From Liolophura sinensis (taxonomy: Eukaryota; Mollusca; Polyplacophora; Chitonida; Chitonidae), in NCBI RefSeq assembly GCF_032854445.1, contig NC_088300.1, forward strand, positions 82,129,084-82,193,083: a stretch of DNA of 64,000 nucleotides. Direction: 5' to 3'. The notes below the pieces were generated by a model, which was not told the origin of the DNA, did no database searches, and worked only from the letters and a program-made list of their open reading frames with translations. A program made the translations under genes and the position numbers. Shown in pieces: positions 47,499 to 57,964 of the stretch (positions are counted from its first letter, which is position 1; every line of letters begins with the position of its first letter).

Positions 47499-47661
47499 AT
47501 TTATTTATTTATTTATTTGATTGGTGTTTTACGCCATACTCAAGATTATTTCACTTTTACGACGGCGGCCAGCATTATGGTGCGTGGAAACCGGGCACAG
47601 CCCGGGGGAAACCCACGACCATCCGCAGGTTGCTGGCAGACCTTCCCACGTACGGCCGGAG
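47499..47661 (-). mobile_element. 5'-truncated SINE with 14-bp target duplication
   Basis: It is flanked by AGATAATGGCAGTG (47485-47498 and 47662-47675). Tail and body are nearly consensus, but it stops at CGGCCGGAG and lacks the tRNA head. It inserted next to the left LTR-like repeat. Confidence 0.93.
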
Positions 47662-47675
47662 AGATAATGGCAGTG

Positions 47676-48287
47676 CGTTGGTATACTATTTACATATGTA
47701 CATTAGTCAATTAGTGGCATTAAACCTTTTTGTGGTAGCTTGTGTATAGCTTATTGCATAGGTTCAAATGCTGCCATGGTTATTTAACAGAAAGGGGATA
47801 AATAGTAAGCTATTTACAGAGATTAACGTTATCTTTACATTAGAAATACATAGATCTATATTAAAGAATTACACTGAGTTGCCTAAACAGAAATTTAGAC
47901 AGAGAGAAAACAACAGTAGTGCTTTTATTTATTGGTTAACAGTTTTGTTCTCTTTCTTCCTGGAGATTATCATCACAACAGGGTATTTATAGTTACATAG
48001 TCACGTGACCTATGAACGACAACACAACCATCTATTGTCATATAATAACAATTCAAATGGGAATAAGTGTTAACAGTGAAGTGACAAAATAACATTTGTA
48101 CATGAGACAATATATGCATGTAAAGATACACAGTTTGTAACATTACCCACGCCTCCATGCGACTCGTCCTCGAGGCGAACTGAGTCCTAGAATGCTCTTG
48201 AAAAGTTAAAATAAATATCTCGGAATGTCCTCACGCGTGAAACAAAAATAAAAGCATATTGCTGTTAAAAGGTTCACAGTTCACATA
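47676..48287 (-). other. Region between Gypsy ORFs and left terminal repeat
   Basis: No ORF is supported. The ACAACAG..TTTTATTTATTGG segment (47900-47960) may be part of the LTR or the 3' untranslated region of the Gypsy element. Confidence 0.4.
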
Positions 48288-48790
48288 TCACAATTCGCCC
48301 ATAGAAAATCCGCCAGAATCACTCGAATTCTTCCCACTCCACGTATGCTCACGATCCATCTCAGCCGTTTCAGTCGTCGTCACCGTTTGCGTCGAAGAAT
48401 CCGCAAATCTTCCTGCCCGCTGCTGCTGGCCCTGTATTCGTGCGTACGCCAGATTTTGTTTCTCGTCGTTGGCGATTGTTGCGTTCGCCGGCAGGCCCGG
48501 TAGGTAGGCTATATCTTCTAAAATCAACGGGACGCACTCCGGAGTTTTTTCACCTGCTTCCTACTTCCTCTCTGTGGCGTTCGCACCAGGTCGGGTCGAG
48601 TAGCTTTCCTCACTGGGGCTACTATGTCTGATTTGGCCTTCTTTGGGCTGGGCTCATCTATTTGGCACACTCGAGTCTCATGTATGCGATCGATGTGTCG
48701 CTGCGCATCCACCTTATTCGCGGACTGATAATCACAAAATGGGCAAGCATGCGTCTTCCTTTGATGCTTATCGGAAATGTGTGAAAACAC
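48288..48790 (-). pseudogene. C2H2 zinc-finger ORF downstream of Gypsy pol, broken
   Basis: The first frame (48524-48790) has one complete finger: CPFCDYQSANKVDAQRHIDR followed by IH, spacing C-x2-C-x12-H-x4-H. A Lys/Arg-rich, NLS-like stretch (PSPKKAKS) comes next. The continuation 48288-48527 is in another frame, so there is at least one frameshift. Upstream (48790-48890) another frame carries a finger-like MPKCSLYPEIF with a Tyr where the second Cys would be. The position between integrase and LTR is where an env or extra ORF sits in some Gypsy elements. Its function is unknown. Confidence 0.6.
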
Positions 48791-49224
48791 ATTCCGAAGT
48801 TCTGAAGATTTCAGGGTACAAAGAACATTTAGGCATGGCTGTAAATTTGCACGCTACCGACTTGAATCGCGCCATCCCAAGGTCTGAAGCAGTTTATCAC
48901 GAGAGTCAGCCTATGGTCCAACAGCGGTCTGACTGAGGTACACGCCATAGAGATGGTAATCGCCGAAGCGCCGTGGAGTCTGGCTTGATCGCCCTCACCT
49001 TGTTGAAGTCGCCGCTTTCAATGATTCTGGCTGCGGTGTATCTGGCTGTTTTCAGACTACCATCTCGGTTGTGTGTCTAACTGATCAAAGTGTTCATACA
49101 CAATTTCTGGTCGAGGGGTTTGACTGCTTTCAACATCTTCGCCTCGTGTTATGTATGGCTTTAACTTGTCACGTGTTCAACTTTTATCTGGCTGCCCAGA
49201 CGGATTCTGAACGTGACTTAGCGG

Positions 49225-50570
49225 TTAATTATCTCGTGCAGCCCAGACCACCATTTTTTGTAACTTTGGCGACCTTCCATTCTTTCGATGAGGTGTATAC
49301 AGCCAAACACTGTCCCCGACCTGGTAACGTTGCAAGTACAAATTAGTGTCATATTGTCGTTTCTGGCGACGCAACCCGAATTCCAGAGTGGATCGTGCTG
49401 GTAATCCCGCCGCAATTTCTGATGGCAATGTGAGTTCCCTGCCAAACATTAGCCGATTTGGAGAATATGTTGTAGATTCATGCTCCGCAGCACGATACGC
49501 CATGCACACCAAGGGTAAATACTTATCCCAGTCAGTTTTTTTTTACATCCACCTAAGCGCTAGGCATGGCTTCCAAAGCCCGATTCATCCTTTCAACCAT
49601 CCTGTCGGACTATAGATAGTAAGACGTAGTGCGTGTTTGGGGTAATGGATGCCCAGTATATCACACACTGCTGTCATTAGGCGTGATTCGAAATGTGCCC
49701 CTTGGTCTGTATGCAGTATTCTTGGAACATCAAAGCGGCTAACAGCCTCGTTTACAAACAGTGTAGCCACACTCTTTGCTTCAATATTCGGCAAAGCAAA
49801 CGCCTCGATCCACTTTGTGAAATAGTCCTGCACAACCAGAACATACAGATTACCCGATGTTTGGCGATGGACCCATCACGTCCATGGCTATTCTCTCCAT
49901 CGGTATCCCGGAACCGGTAATCTGAATTGGAGCTCGACGTTGCTTACCTATCCGTTTCTATTGGGCACAGGTTGTACAGGATCGACATCACTTTTTTATG
50001 TCTCGATGCAACCCAAACCAGAAGAAATGTTTCCTCACCTTGTTCAAAGTTTTTCCAGTTCCCAAGTGGCCTCCTGCAGGGGAATCGTGGCACTGTAAGA
50101 ATCTCTGTGCGTCACGCCCTAGGGAGAATGCACTGGGTTTTGGCATGCCGATCGTTGTCGTCAAACCATTTCCTTCACAACAGATCATCCTTTATGACCA
50201 ACTTTTCCCAGAATCCCCAGTATGTCTTAATTTCTGCCCCCACCGTAGAAACGACATCACATGCAGGCCGAGTGCCGCGTATAAACCACGCTCTTATTTT
50301 CGAAATGGCCGGATCTGTCTCCTGATCCTTTTTCAACCAATCTCGCGAGACGCCGAAGTCCACCGCGCTTATGGAAAGCTTAGGACCAAACGATTTTCTC
50401 CTTCCACACTGATTACACGGAAATCGTGACATGGGCCTGTCCCAGTCGATGCTGAAACTCAGAATCAAACTCTGATAGTACCTCAATCCATCTAGCAAGT
50501 TGATCTGGTTGTTTAAAGCGCATTAGCCATCGCAGGGCACTGTGATCGGTGCGTCGAACAAGTCTTGGTC
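49225..50570 (-). pseudogene. Gypsy RNase H tail and integrase, frameshifted
   Basis: On the minus strand, pieces in different frames follow the order of a Ty3/Gypsy pol. First come RNase H remnants (50480-50570). Next is an integrase HHCC zinc finger (49950-50100, with HDSPAGGHLGTGKTLNKVRK and CRSCTTC), then the core with HTDQGAHFES around 49700. Last is an integrase C-terminal segment with FGRELTLPSEIA (49225-49512). The glutamate region after the second Asp is garbled (YSPTGWLKG). The integrase cannot be functional. Confidence 0.88.
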
Positions 50571-50583
50571 CGTACAAGTATGG

Positions 50584-51516
50584 TTAATACGTTTTGCAGA
50601 AATGTACCACCGCAAGAAGTTCCCGTCTCGTCACACAGTAATTTTTCTCTGGCTTTGTCAAGGTTCGACTCCCGTAGGCTATAACCTTCTCTCGCCCTTC
50701 ATGTACCTGACTGAGTACACCTCCTATTCCCTTTCCACAGGCTTCTGTATCCAGAATCAAGGATTGGTCAAATTTTGGATGTGCCAGAACTGCTGCTGAC
50801 ATCAGAGCATGCTTTAGACGATCCAAGGCATCCTGACATTCAGATGTCCAAAGGAAATGCAGGTCCTTCTCCATTAGTCGGTGAAGTGGCGCTGCAATCT
50901 TAGAGAATGACTGCACAAAGAGGCGATAGTACGAGGCGAGCCCCAGGAAACTTCTCACTTCTGTAGCGTTCGTGTGTGTTGGCCAGTCTCTCACAGCGGC
51001 TATCTTGTCGGAGTTTGGCTTGATACCGTCTTTCGACACACAATGTCCGAGGGAGGTTACTTCTGAAGCAAACAGTTGGCATTTGGTTGCCTTAAGTCGT
51101 AGACCTGCCTTACGTATCCGCTGCAAGACACTTTCCAACCTTGACAGATGCTCATTAAATGTCTGGCCAAAGACGATTATGTCATCCAGATATATGAGAC
51201 AAATCTCCCATCTGAGTCCCGAGCAAACCGTTTCCATCAGCCTTTCAAACGTACTCGGAGCGTTGCACAGTCCAAAAAGTCTGACACGGAACTGGAACAA
51301 TCCTCTGTGAGTTGAGAATGCCGTCTTTGGTTTATCTTCCGGTTCCATTTCAACCTGCCAGTATCCAGACATTAGATCCACTGTGGAGAGCCATTCGGCA
51401 CCTGCCAGCGCGTCAAGGGAGTCATCAACACAACGTAGACGGTACGCGTCCTTATTGGTGACGCTGTTCAGATGCTGGTAATCCACACAAAAACGTACAG
51501 TACCGGATGCAAACAA
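50584..51516 (-). pseudogene. Gypsy reverse transcriptase / RNase H
   Basis: This open stretch of 310 codons has FCVDYQHLNSVTNKDAYRL, STVDLMSGYWQVEM, FGLCNAPSTFERLM, the catalytic YLDDIIVF, then the connection domain (SFLGLASYYRLF) and the start of RNase H (LDTEACGKGIGGVLSQ). Typical motif residues are altered nearby (LRCVDD, RLFGLCNAP). The N-terminal part of the polymerase that normally links protease and RT is missing. Confidence 0.95.
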
Positions 51517-51569
51517 GTCAGTGTATTTTATAGTAGATCAGGCTGCTTTCAGCTGAGCTTCAGACAAAG

Positions 51570-52397
51570 TCACCTTTCAAATTGTGCAATAGTTCTTTCC
51601 AGTGTTGTGGCGGTCACACAGTCGGCGGGACAACTCGACTCAGGAACGACAGTCCTAATGGGCCATAAGTAGGCAATTGTTGTTATCTTGTAAACCATTT
51701 GTGAATCGTCCCCAAGATTCATTTGTCGCACTGGTACTCTACCGTCATCACCAACTGTTGTCAGTGCTTGTGCCACCATTACCGCCCTGTTGGGCTCCCC
51801 ACACGGTGGCTCCACTAAGCCCTGTGTCATTCGAGCAGTCCCTTCTGCCAGGCTACACATGACAATCTTCCCCTGCCTTGGAGGGATAACAGTATCCAAT
51901 CGAATGCGACGGCATGCATAGGAGGCCTCGTCTGTCATTCTTATCCAAATAGCCCCAAACTTCATGGCATTGATGCGCATGTCCAGAAGGCAGACATGCT
52001 CCTGCATGAAATCAAGCCTCAGAACTCTGTTTCCGGTTATTTCGGCTACTACCGCTTCGAGTCTCACAGTTCGTCCTCCGATTGAAAACGAAAAGCATGC
52101 AAACCCCTTAATAGCCAAGGCATTGCCATTGGTTACGGTAAGCGTTTTAGCCAATGAGGTTAGCTCAGGTTTTCCTGCCTTCGGAATTTTGTCGTAAAAT
52201 TCCTTTGAAATGATAGTCACCACCGCCCCAGCGTCTACGACCAAATTTGTCGGCGCACTGTTGACGTATACCGGAACACACAGACAGCTTTGAAATGTCG
52301 CCAAAACGCCACCTTTAACTTTTATTTCTTGAAATTTTTGTTGTGTGGTCCCTAATTCAGTTTTTGATCCTCCGGTCTTTGCCAGGCCTCTGCACAA
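51570..52397 (-). pseudogene. Gypsy aspartic protease region
   Basis: A frame of 275 codons contains NLVVDAGAVVTIISKEFYDK, the retropepsin active-site region, with the usual Thr/Ser after the catalytic Asp replaced by Ala. A downstream partner-like ITGNRVLRLDFMQEH fits the flap/GxDFL region. It lies directly upstream of the RT remnant. Confidence 0.82.
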
Positions 52398-52477
52398 TTA
52401 TACCAATAACTATGAACTACAACAATATGTAGAGGACTAACGCTGGGAATAGTGGTGCATGTTCCCAGGGCGAGTCA

Positions 52478-54061
52478 ATGAATGTTTCGTTAGCACTAAG
52501 ACCCATTTCCATCCATATACCGGATATATTTGAGAGCATTAAACATAGTATTTCCACCAAATTGTGTTCTATCCAACTGAACGATTGTTTGACATTGAAT
52601 TCCCAAAGCAAACATTTAACTATTTCCAAATGTGGACATACCAATTGTCTTACATGTCCGTCATTTGATACATCCGCCACTTTTATTTCCTTACTGACTG
52701 GTAAATGTTATTCTGTTAATTCCTACGTTAACTTAAGTTGTATTACTTCCAATTGTATTTACTTGATAACATGCAAGAAGTGTGGTCAGCAGTATGTTGG
52801 GAAGACCACCCAGAAAACTACACTACATCTACGGGTGTCCGTGGGCAAGAAACAATTGCTAATAGGCAAGCATTTCTCTGCCGCCGACCATGACTGGGAC
52901 CATTTCAGTATTCAAATAATAGAATCGGTTTATCCATCAACAAATGAGACTGATGTCGAATTTGAACGTAAAATCCGTGACCCTTTCTGGATGCCAGAGA
53001 TTGGTTCAGTCTTCCCATATAGGTTGAATCATAACGTTATGGGAATCGGCAATGTAACATCTAGCCAACCATATGACTCCATCGTAACAAATTTATTCAA
53101 ATACCATAAACGTAGACCTCGCAGTCATGGTAGGAGGAAGTTCAACAGAAACATGATTCACAAACACGTTACAGTTAACAATTTAATAGGATTGTCGTAC
53201 GACACCAATAGCATGCATGCTCTACGCACAGTATTATATGCACTGCCACTGAACTTGCTAAAACAGGTCGTTCAAGACGTATCCAATAACATACACAATT
53301 TTAATGTTCCACCTCACCTTGTACGTCTGTGTCAAAACATATCGTATTTTCGATTGTGTCGCCCTCTAACTACAACTGAAACTCAACACGATCGACTCTT
53401 TCTGAAGATAAAGTATTCAGACAGTGGCCTTGATTTAATTCACCTACCACGCATCTTTAATGAACCTGATGTTCGTAGTGCTGTGCCTAATTATTTTAAT
53501 ATCCAAGAGCCACCTTGCATATCCTAGGAGTATACAATGCCTATCGCTTCCAAAATTTTCAATTATTCCCAGGCCATCAAGGAGTTCGATTTGGCGATGT
53601 ATACTTCTGGCGGCTATAACTGTGATTGTGAATCCTCAGTTTTTACCTGCGACAAATGTAAACATGTCCTGACTGGTGACCTTAATATTATTAAGAATCA
53701 TGATCTAAGGAATCTCTTTGTGAGGGGTCCTAAGTATAGAGAAAAGAGTAATGTCAACATTCGATCAAACAAAAAAAATATCATCTCGGCACTTGAGGAG
53801 TATGTTAAAAAATGGTCAAAACGGGAGAAAGTGGATTCTTCGATACTTAACGATTGCCTCGAGATTGTCAAAAAGAAAGTTAGTTTAACTATACACCGTC
53901 TAGACATTGACGCTCTACCTAAAGTTAAACAGGTTCTGAAGGATCCCACTGTGCAAGAAACACTCGCTGACCTTCACAGTAAATTTGTCATCACTGTAGC
54001 AGACAAGGCTCCTAATAATGTCATCTTTATTTGCAAGAATTATACTACAGGAATAAAGTAA
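52478..54061 (+). pseudogene. Penelope-like element, N-terminal half with GIY-YIG domain
   Basis: This half encodes a zinc-knuckle-like CGHTNCLTC (residues 52-60 from the ATG), then a GIY-YIG nuclease core: CIYLITCKKCGQQYVGKTTQ with the conserved Arg119 and a later Glu163. A long conserved PLE region follows, with FNYSQAIKEF, HVLTGDLNIIKNHDLRNLF, and ITVADKAPNNVIFICKNY at the end. A single in-frame TAG at 53525 interrupts it, and the frame is the same on both sides. The GIY-YIG lies before the reverse transcriptase, the opposite of classical Penelope elements. The ORF then breaks off at a Tc1-like insertion. Confidence 0.9.
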
Positions 54062-55540
54062 CTGTTCATCATCTGCAGTTATGCCATGTTCTAATGAATT
54101 AAGATAAGAATATGATATTTGGTATTCTGTTTAATCACTGTTTAACTGTTGACAGGATAATCTCGAAATCTTTAGGATTTGACACCAGGCATCATGACAC
54201 GCCCTCGAAGAGATGTGGTGTCAAAAGTCAGTTCACAAACTCAATATCGTGTGTGTCCACCATTGGCGTTGATGCAGGCTTGACAACGACGACGCATAGA
54301 CGACACTAAGCAAGTGAAGAAAGCTTGGGGAATGTTGTTTCATGTCTGAAGCAACATTTGTCCCAAATCAGCTAACGTCAATGGCTAATTCGGGCCCTGA
54401 CGTAAACGCCGTTCCATTTTTTCCCATGCGTGCTTGATAGGGGACAGGACAGGAGAAACTGCTGACCAAGGGAGTACCGGGATGTTGTGCTGTCTCAAGA
54501 AATCCGTCACAACACGAGCGACATGTGGACGGCCAATATCTTGCTGAAGTGTGATGTTACGTCCATGTCCTTGAATGAACGCTTGCACATGAGGCAGAAT
54601 GATCTCGTCCCTGTATCGCAGGCCTGTCAGATTGCCATTCACAATGACAAGTTGGGTCCGCCCATGAGATGTGATGCCTCCCCATACCATAACGCTACCG
54701 CCACCAAACGCTCGACGTTGAACAACGCACGCGTCAGCATACTGTTCACCAGGACGTCTGTACACCCTTGCCCTGCCATCTGAGCCGTCCAGATGAAATC
54801 TCGACTCGTCAGCGAACAGAACACCATCCCAATCTTGTCTCCTGTACCGTAGATGTTGTCTGCACCAGACAAGACGTGCCTGTCGATGACGTTGGAGCAA
54901 AATCGGACGTCTGGGCCGGATGTTGCGCTCCCGCAGTCGGTTCCGTACAGTCCTGGAACTGATTGGGCGTAAGCCAGGAATGGTCCGAGCAGTCAAACTG
55001 GAACTCTGGAATCGATTCCTTAGATGGGTCAGCCGAATATGGTTGTCTTGCTGACGTGACGTCACACGTGGACGGCCGGACCGGGGCAAATCTCTCGTGT
55101 TCCCATTCTGTTGAAAACGTCACCATAGAGAGGATATCGTGTTTCGATGGACACCAAAATGTCTGGCAACTTCATTCTGGGCCATTCGTCTCCAGCATAC
55201 CCACGGCGCGGAGACGCTGATTTTCTGCAAGCCGTGGCATGTTGTACGCACAGTTTATGTTGAAGTTAACGTGTTTTCCACAACATTTAGAGGCTAAAGA
55301 ATAATCAACAGTTTTTCAATTTTCGAAATCAGGTGTGTGAACTTCATGTGTCAAACATCATGCAGAATGTGAGTCATGTCATTATACACGAAGTGCACTT
55401 GCCAAGCGCGATACGTGACATGACATTTCATGAAAAATGCTTGGCTAAATGTTTATTGACGGTTAGGTTTATAACTTTTCAAACATCTTTTGTTTTGTCC
55501 CATTTTCTGTGATGCACAGTTACTTTTTTCCATTTGTATA
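54050..55540 (-). mobile_element. Tc1-like transposon inserted in the Penelope element
   Basis: The Penelope coding sequence stops at about 54050 (CAAGAATTATAC) and resumes at about 55540 (TTATTATAAAATTC), both at TA-rich sites. This defines an insert of about 1.5 kb. It contains the transposase remnant described separately. Terminal inverted repeats are only vaguely visible (TCAGTTCACAAAC near 54230 against GTGTGTGAACTTCA near 55335). Confidence 0.75.
54254..55245 (-). pseudogene. Tc1-like transposase, inactivated
   Basis: The helix-turn-helix end (EVARHFGVHRNTISSLW) and RSGRPRVTSRQQDNHIRLTH precede the DDE region FADESRFHLDGSDGRARVYR. The second aspartate motif reads LQQDIGRPH instead of LQQDNARPH. 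The third catalytic region reads SPVLSPIKH, so the expected Glu is Lys. One frameshift near the N-terminus and several in-frame stops are present. The C-terminal CINANGGHTRY ending is at 54254. Confidence 0.93.
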
Positions 55541-55872
55541 TTATTATAAAATTCTTGTTCAAGAGCTATGTGCATCTACGACATCCACGTATTCTGCTAC
55601 TACATGTACTCTGGAGGAACTATTTAACAAACACAAAACCTTTCTTAAAGAAAGGCGCATAAATATACCTACCCGTCACACAGAAATACCACAACTTTAC
55701 TGGATTCCTAAAATGCATAAATCCCCATACAAGGCTCGATTTATTGCAGGTTCAAGAAGCTGTACCACCAAACTCTTGTCAACTCTATTTACGAGAGCGT
55801 TACAAGAAGTAAAGTCATTTTGGAATAAGTATTGTTGTGCCATAACAAAAAATTCAGGTGTCAACTGCATGT
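55541..55872 (+). pseudogene. Penelope-like element, start of reverse transcriptase
   Basis: It encodes ILVQELCAS and then IPQLYWIPKMHKSPYKARFI, the IPKxHK motif that opens the RT of Penelope-like elements, followed by RSCTTKLLSTLFTRAL. It ends at a SINE insertion within TCAACTGCATGT. Confidence 0.93.
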
Positions 55873-56021
55873 CGTAAGTGGGAAGGTCTGCAGCAACCTG
55901 CGGATGGTCGTGGGTTTCCCCCGGGCTGTGCCCGGTTTCCACCCACCATAATGCTGGCCGCCGTCGTATAAGTGAAATATTCTTGAGTACGGCGTAAAAC
56001 ACCAATCAAAAAAAAAAAAAA
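55873..56021 (+). mobile_element. 5'-truncated SINE inside the Penelope RT
   Basis: It is flanked by perfect TCAACTGCATGT (55861-55872 and 56022-56033). In plus orientation it has the body (TGGTCGTGGGTTTCCCCC, ATAATGCTGGCCGCCGTCGT) and a 14-A tail, with no tRNA head. Near-consensus sequence and a pure A-tail suggest it is young. Removing it would leave the RT frame uninterrupted at this site. Confidence 0.95.
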
Positions 56022-56959
56022 TCAACTGCATGTGGATTCTTAACAACTCCAAACGTCTTACAGAAGAACTCGATGCTCATATGCATATACCGTACAAAGA
56101 CGTATCCACATGGGATTTCTCTACTCTCTATACTACGATTCCTCACAAAGATCTTATTGAAAGAATATCGTCGTTAATTGTCTCAGTATTTACTAAAACT
56201 GGTCACCGTTACATTAACGTCAGAAGCAATAAGGCTTTCTTTAGTTCTACTCTTTATAAAGGTTACCACTCATGGGATGTTACATTATTTATTGAATTAC
56301 TTGAATTTCTCATTAATAACATCTATGTGAAATTCGGAGATACCATTTACCAACAGTGCATAGGTATTCCAATGGGTACCAATTGTGCGTCTCTTTTGCC
56401 AGATCTATACCTGTTTTCATATGAATACGACGATATGCAGAAATTACTTAAAAGTAATATCTCTAAAGCTCGATCCTTTTCATTTACCAAGTGGTATATT
56501 GATGATCTTCTGGCGTTAAATAATCCCCATATTGCTGAAGCGGTAAAGGAAATCTATCCGCCTTCATTGGATTTAAAGGAGACAACATACAGCCCTGATG
56601 GTACATCTTATTGGGATCTATATCTGTACAAAGACGAACAAGGTCTCCTTTCACGCCGCCTTTACGACAAAGGGGATAATTTCAATTTTGATATTGTAAA
56701 TTATCCTTATTTAGATAGCAATATACCAAAGGGTCCTGCATATGGCGTATACATATCTCCCCTTGTAGCATTTGTCAGATTTTGCGTTAATTGTGATGAC
56801 TTTAATATGCGTCACAAGTTGCTAGTTCAAAAACTAGTTTGTCAAGGATACTCCATCAAACGCCTTCATTCTAAGTTTCTCAAATTTTACAATGAGTATA
56901 ACACTCTCGTTGGCAGGTATGGACAGAGCGTTCAGAATCTCTGGCCATCTGCACTGTGA
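56022..56959 (+). pseudogene. Penelope-like element, reverse transcriptase core
   Basis: It contains RT motif A (WDFSTLYTTIPHKDLIERI), motif B (QCIGIPMGTNCASLLPDLYL) and motif C WYIDDLLALNN with the YIDD catalytic aspartates, then SYWDLYLYKDEQG and the C-terminal thumb-like region to the stop at 56957. No GIY-YIG domain follows, which confirms the permuted order. This segment itself is open throughout. Confidence 0.95.
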
Positions 56960-57110
56960 TCAACCACATAGACGACACTGTTATCCATATGTACATATCT
57001 ATCACGTACATGGTATTTAACAACATAGATGGCGCTGGTTGCCCAGTGTAACCGTCTATCCTGTATGTCATGTGTAACATCATAGATGGCGCCTCTTGTA
57101 CCATGAAATC
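56957..57110 (+). repeat. Three imperfect repeats in the Penelope 3' tail
   Basis: AACCACATAGACGACACTG (56961), AACAACATAGATGGCGCTG (57021) and AACATCATAGATGGCGCCT (57075) recur at about 54-60-bp spacing directly after the RT stop codon. Confidence 0.7.
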
Positions 57111-57594
57111 TTTACATATTAACGGGAAAGACGTAATCGTCCGTTACTTTTGAATCACAATATGATCGGTTAGGGTCTGTAACGCTGGTCATTTTCAAAC
57201 TGTATCTAATACCGCTTAACCTGGGGCTAGGGGCCGTAAAGGCAGCCATGCTAATTACATCAGCATGATGCCTTTATGAACAGTTGCAATTAAAGCGCGA
57301 CTGAGATACTTGTTTAATTGTTATTTGACATGGAACTCATTCACGGACTACGAATTTGAACGTTGATATTGAATTCATGCCTGGAATATTCACTGTCTGC
57401 CCGGCATCATTGAAAACTGATGACTGCTTCTCTCTAGTAGGTTACCGGCTTTATTTCTTATTTGTATAATTTCTTACATACCTTTGTCTTTGGGAGTTAG
57501 TGTTAAACGTTGTTTTGGAAATGGATCTTGCGATTATCGACTTGGAACGCCCTTTACGGACTACGAATGGTATAGGAATGTCGGACTTGACGCT
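57111..57594. other. Untranslated Penelope end or Gypsy sequence
   Basis: Somewhere in this interval the Penelope element ends and Gypsy gag/pro sequence resumes. The exact border is not visible to me. Confidence 0.4.
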
Positions 57595-57725
57595 TATATT
57601 TGCAGACGTTGGTTACGTTTTCGCACAATTTCGTCGCACGTGGCCAGCTTCGCTACATTTATAGCATTTAAACTGACGGCAAATAGAAAGTTTACGTCTT
57701 CGTGAGTTAAATTTAACCAGCCTTT
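57595..57725 (-). pseudogene. Gypsy gag nucleocapsid zinc knuckle
   Basis: On the minus strand a basic stretch (NSRRRKLSICRQFK) leads into CYKCSEAGHVRRNC (57666-57625), a textbook CX2CX4HX4C knuckle, and a TAA follows three codons later. In an intact Gypsy element this lies shortly before the protease; here they are separated by about 5.2 kb of Penelope and other sequence. Confidence 0.85.
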
Positions 57726-57752
57726 TCAGCAAATTAATACCAAATTATTGTA

Positions 57753-57801
57753 CTTATTTATTTATTGATTTGATTGGTGTTTTACGCCGTACTCAAGAAT
57801 A
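57753..57801 (-). mobile_element. 49-bp SINE remnant with 12-bp target duplication
   Basis: Only the tail and the first 40 or so bases of the 3' end are present (TTGATTGGTGTTTTACGCCG, TACTCAAGAATA). It is flanked by perfect CAAATTATTGTA at 57741-57752 and 57802-57813. This is a severe 5' truncation. Confidence 0.93.
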
Positions 57802-57964
57802 CAAATTATTGTAGGAAAACATTGTACGAGGCATATCCCCATGCACACCCACACGAATTTGAGACAACGAAGAAAGATGAAAAATCACGTGACCCATGGA
57901 TGGCCGCAACTGCACATGTAATAAGTATATAAAAACTTTACACAGTGTGCTGGTAACGCCTCGA

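Noticed and set aside
53525-53527. Internal stop as a selenocysteine codon
   Set aside because: The codon is TAG, not TGA. A simple nonsense mutation in a decayed copy explains it.
54487-55220. Plus-strand ORFs over the Tc1 transposase
   Set aside because: They are shadows of the minus-strand transposase frame.
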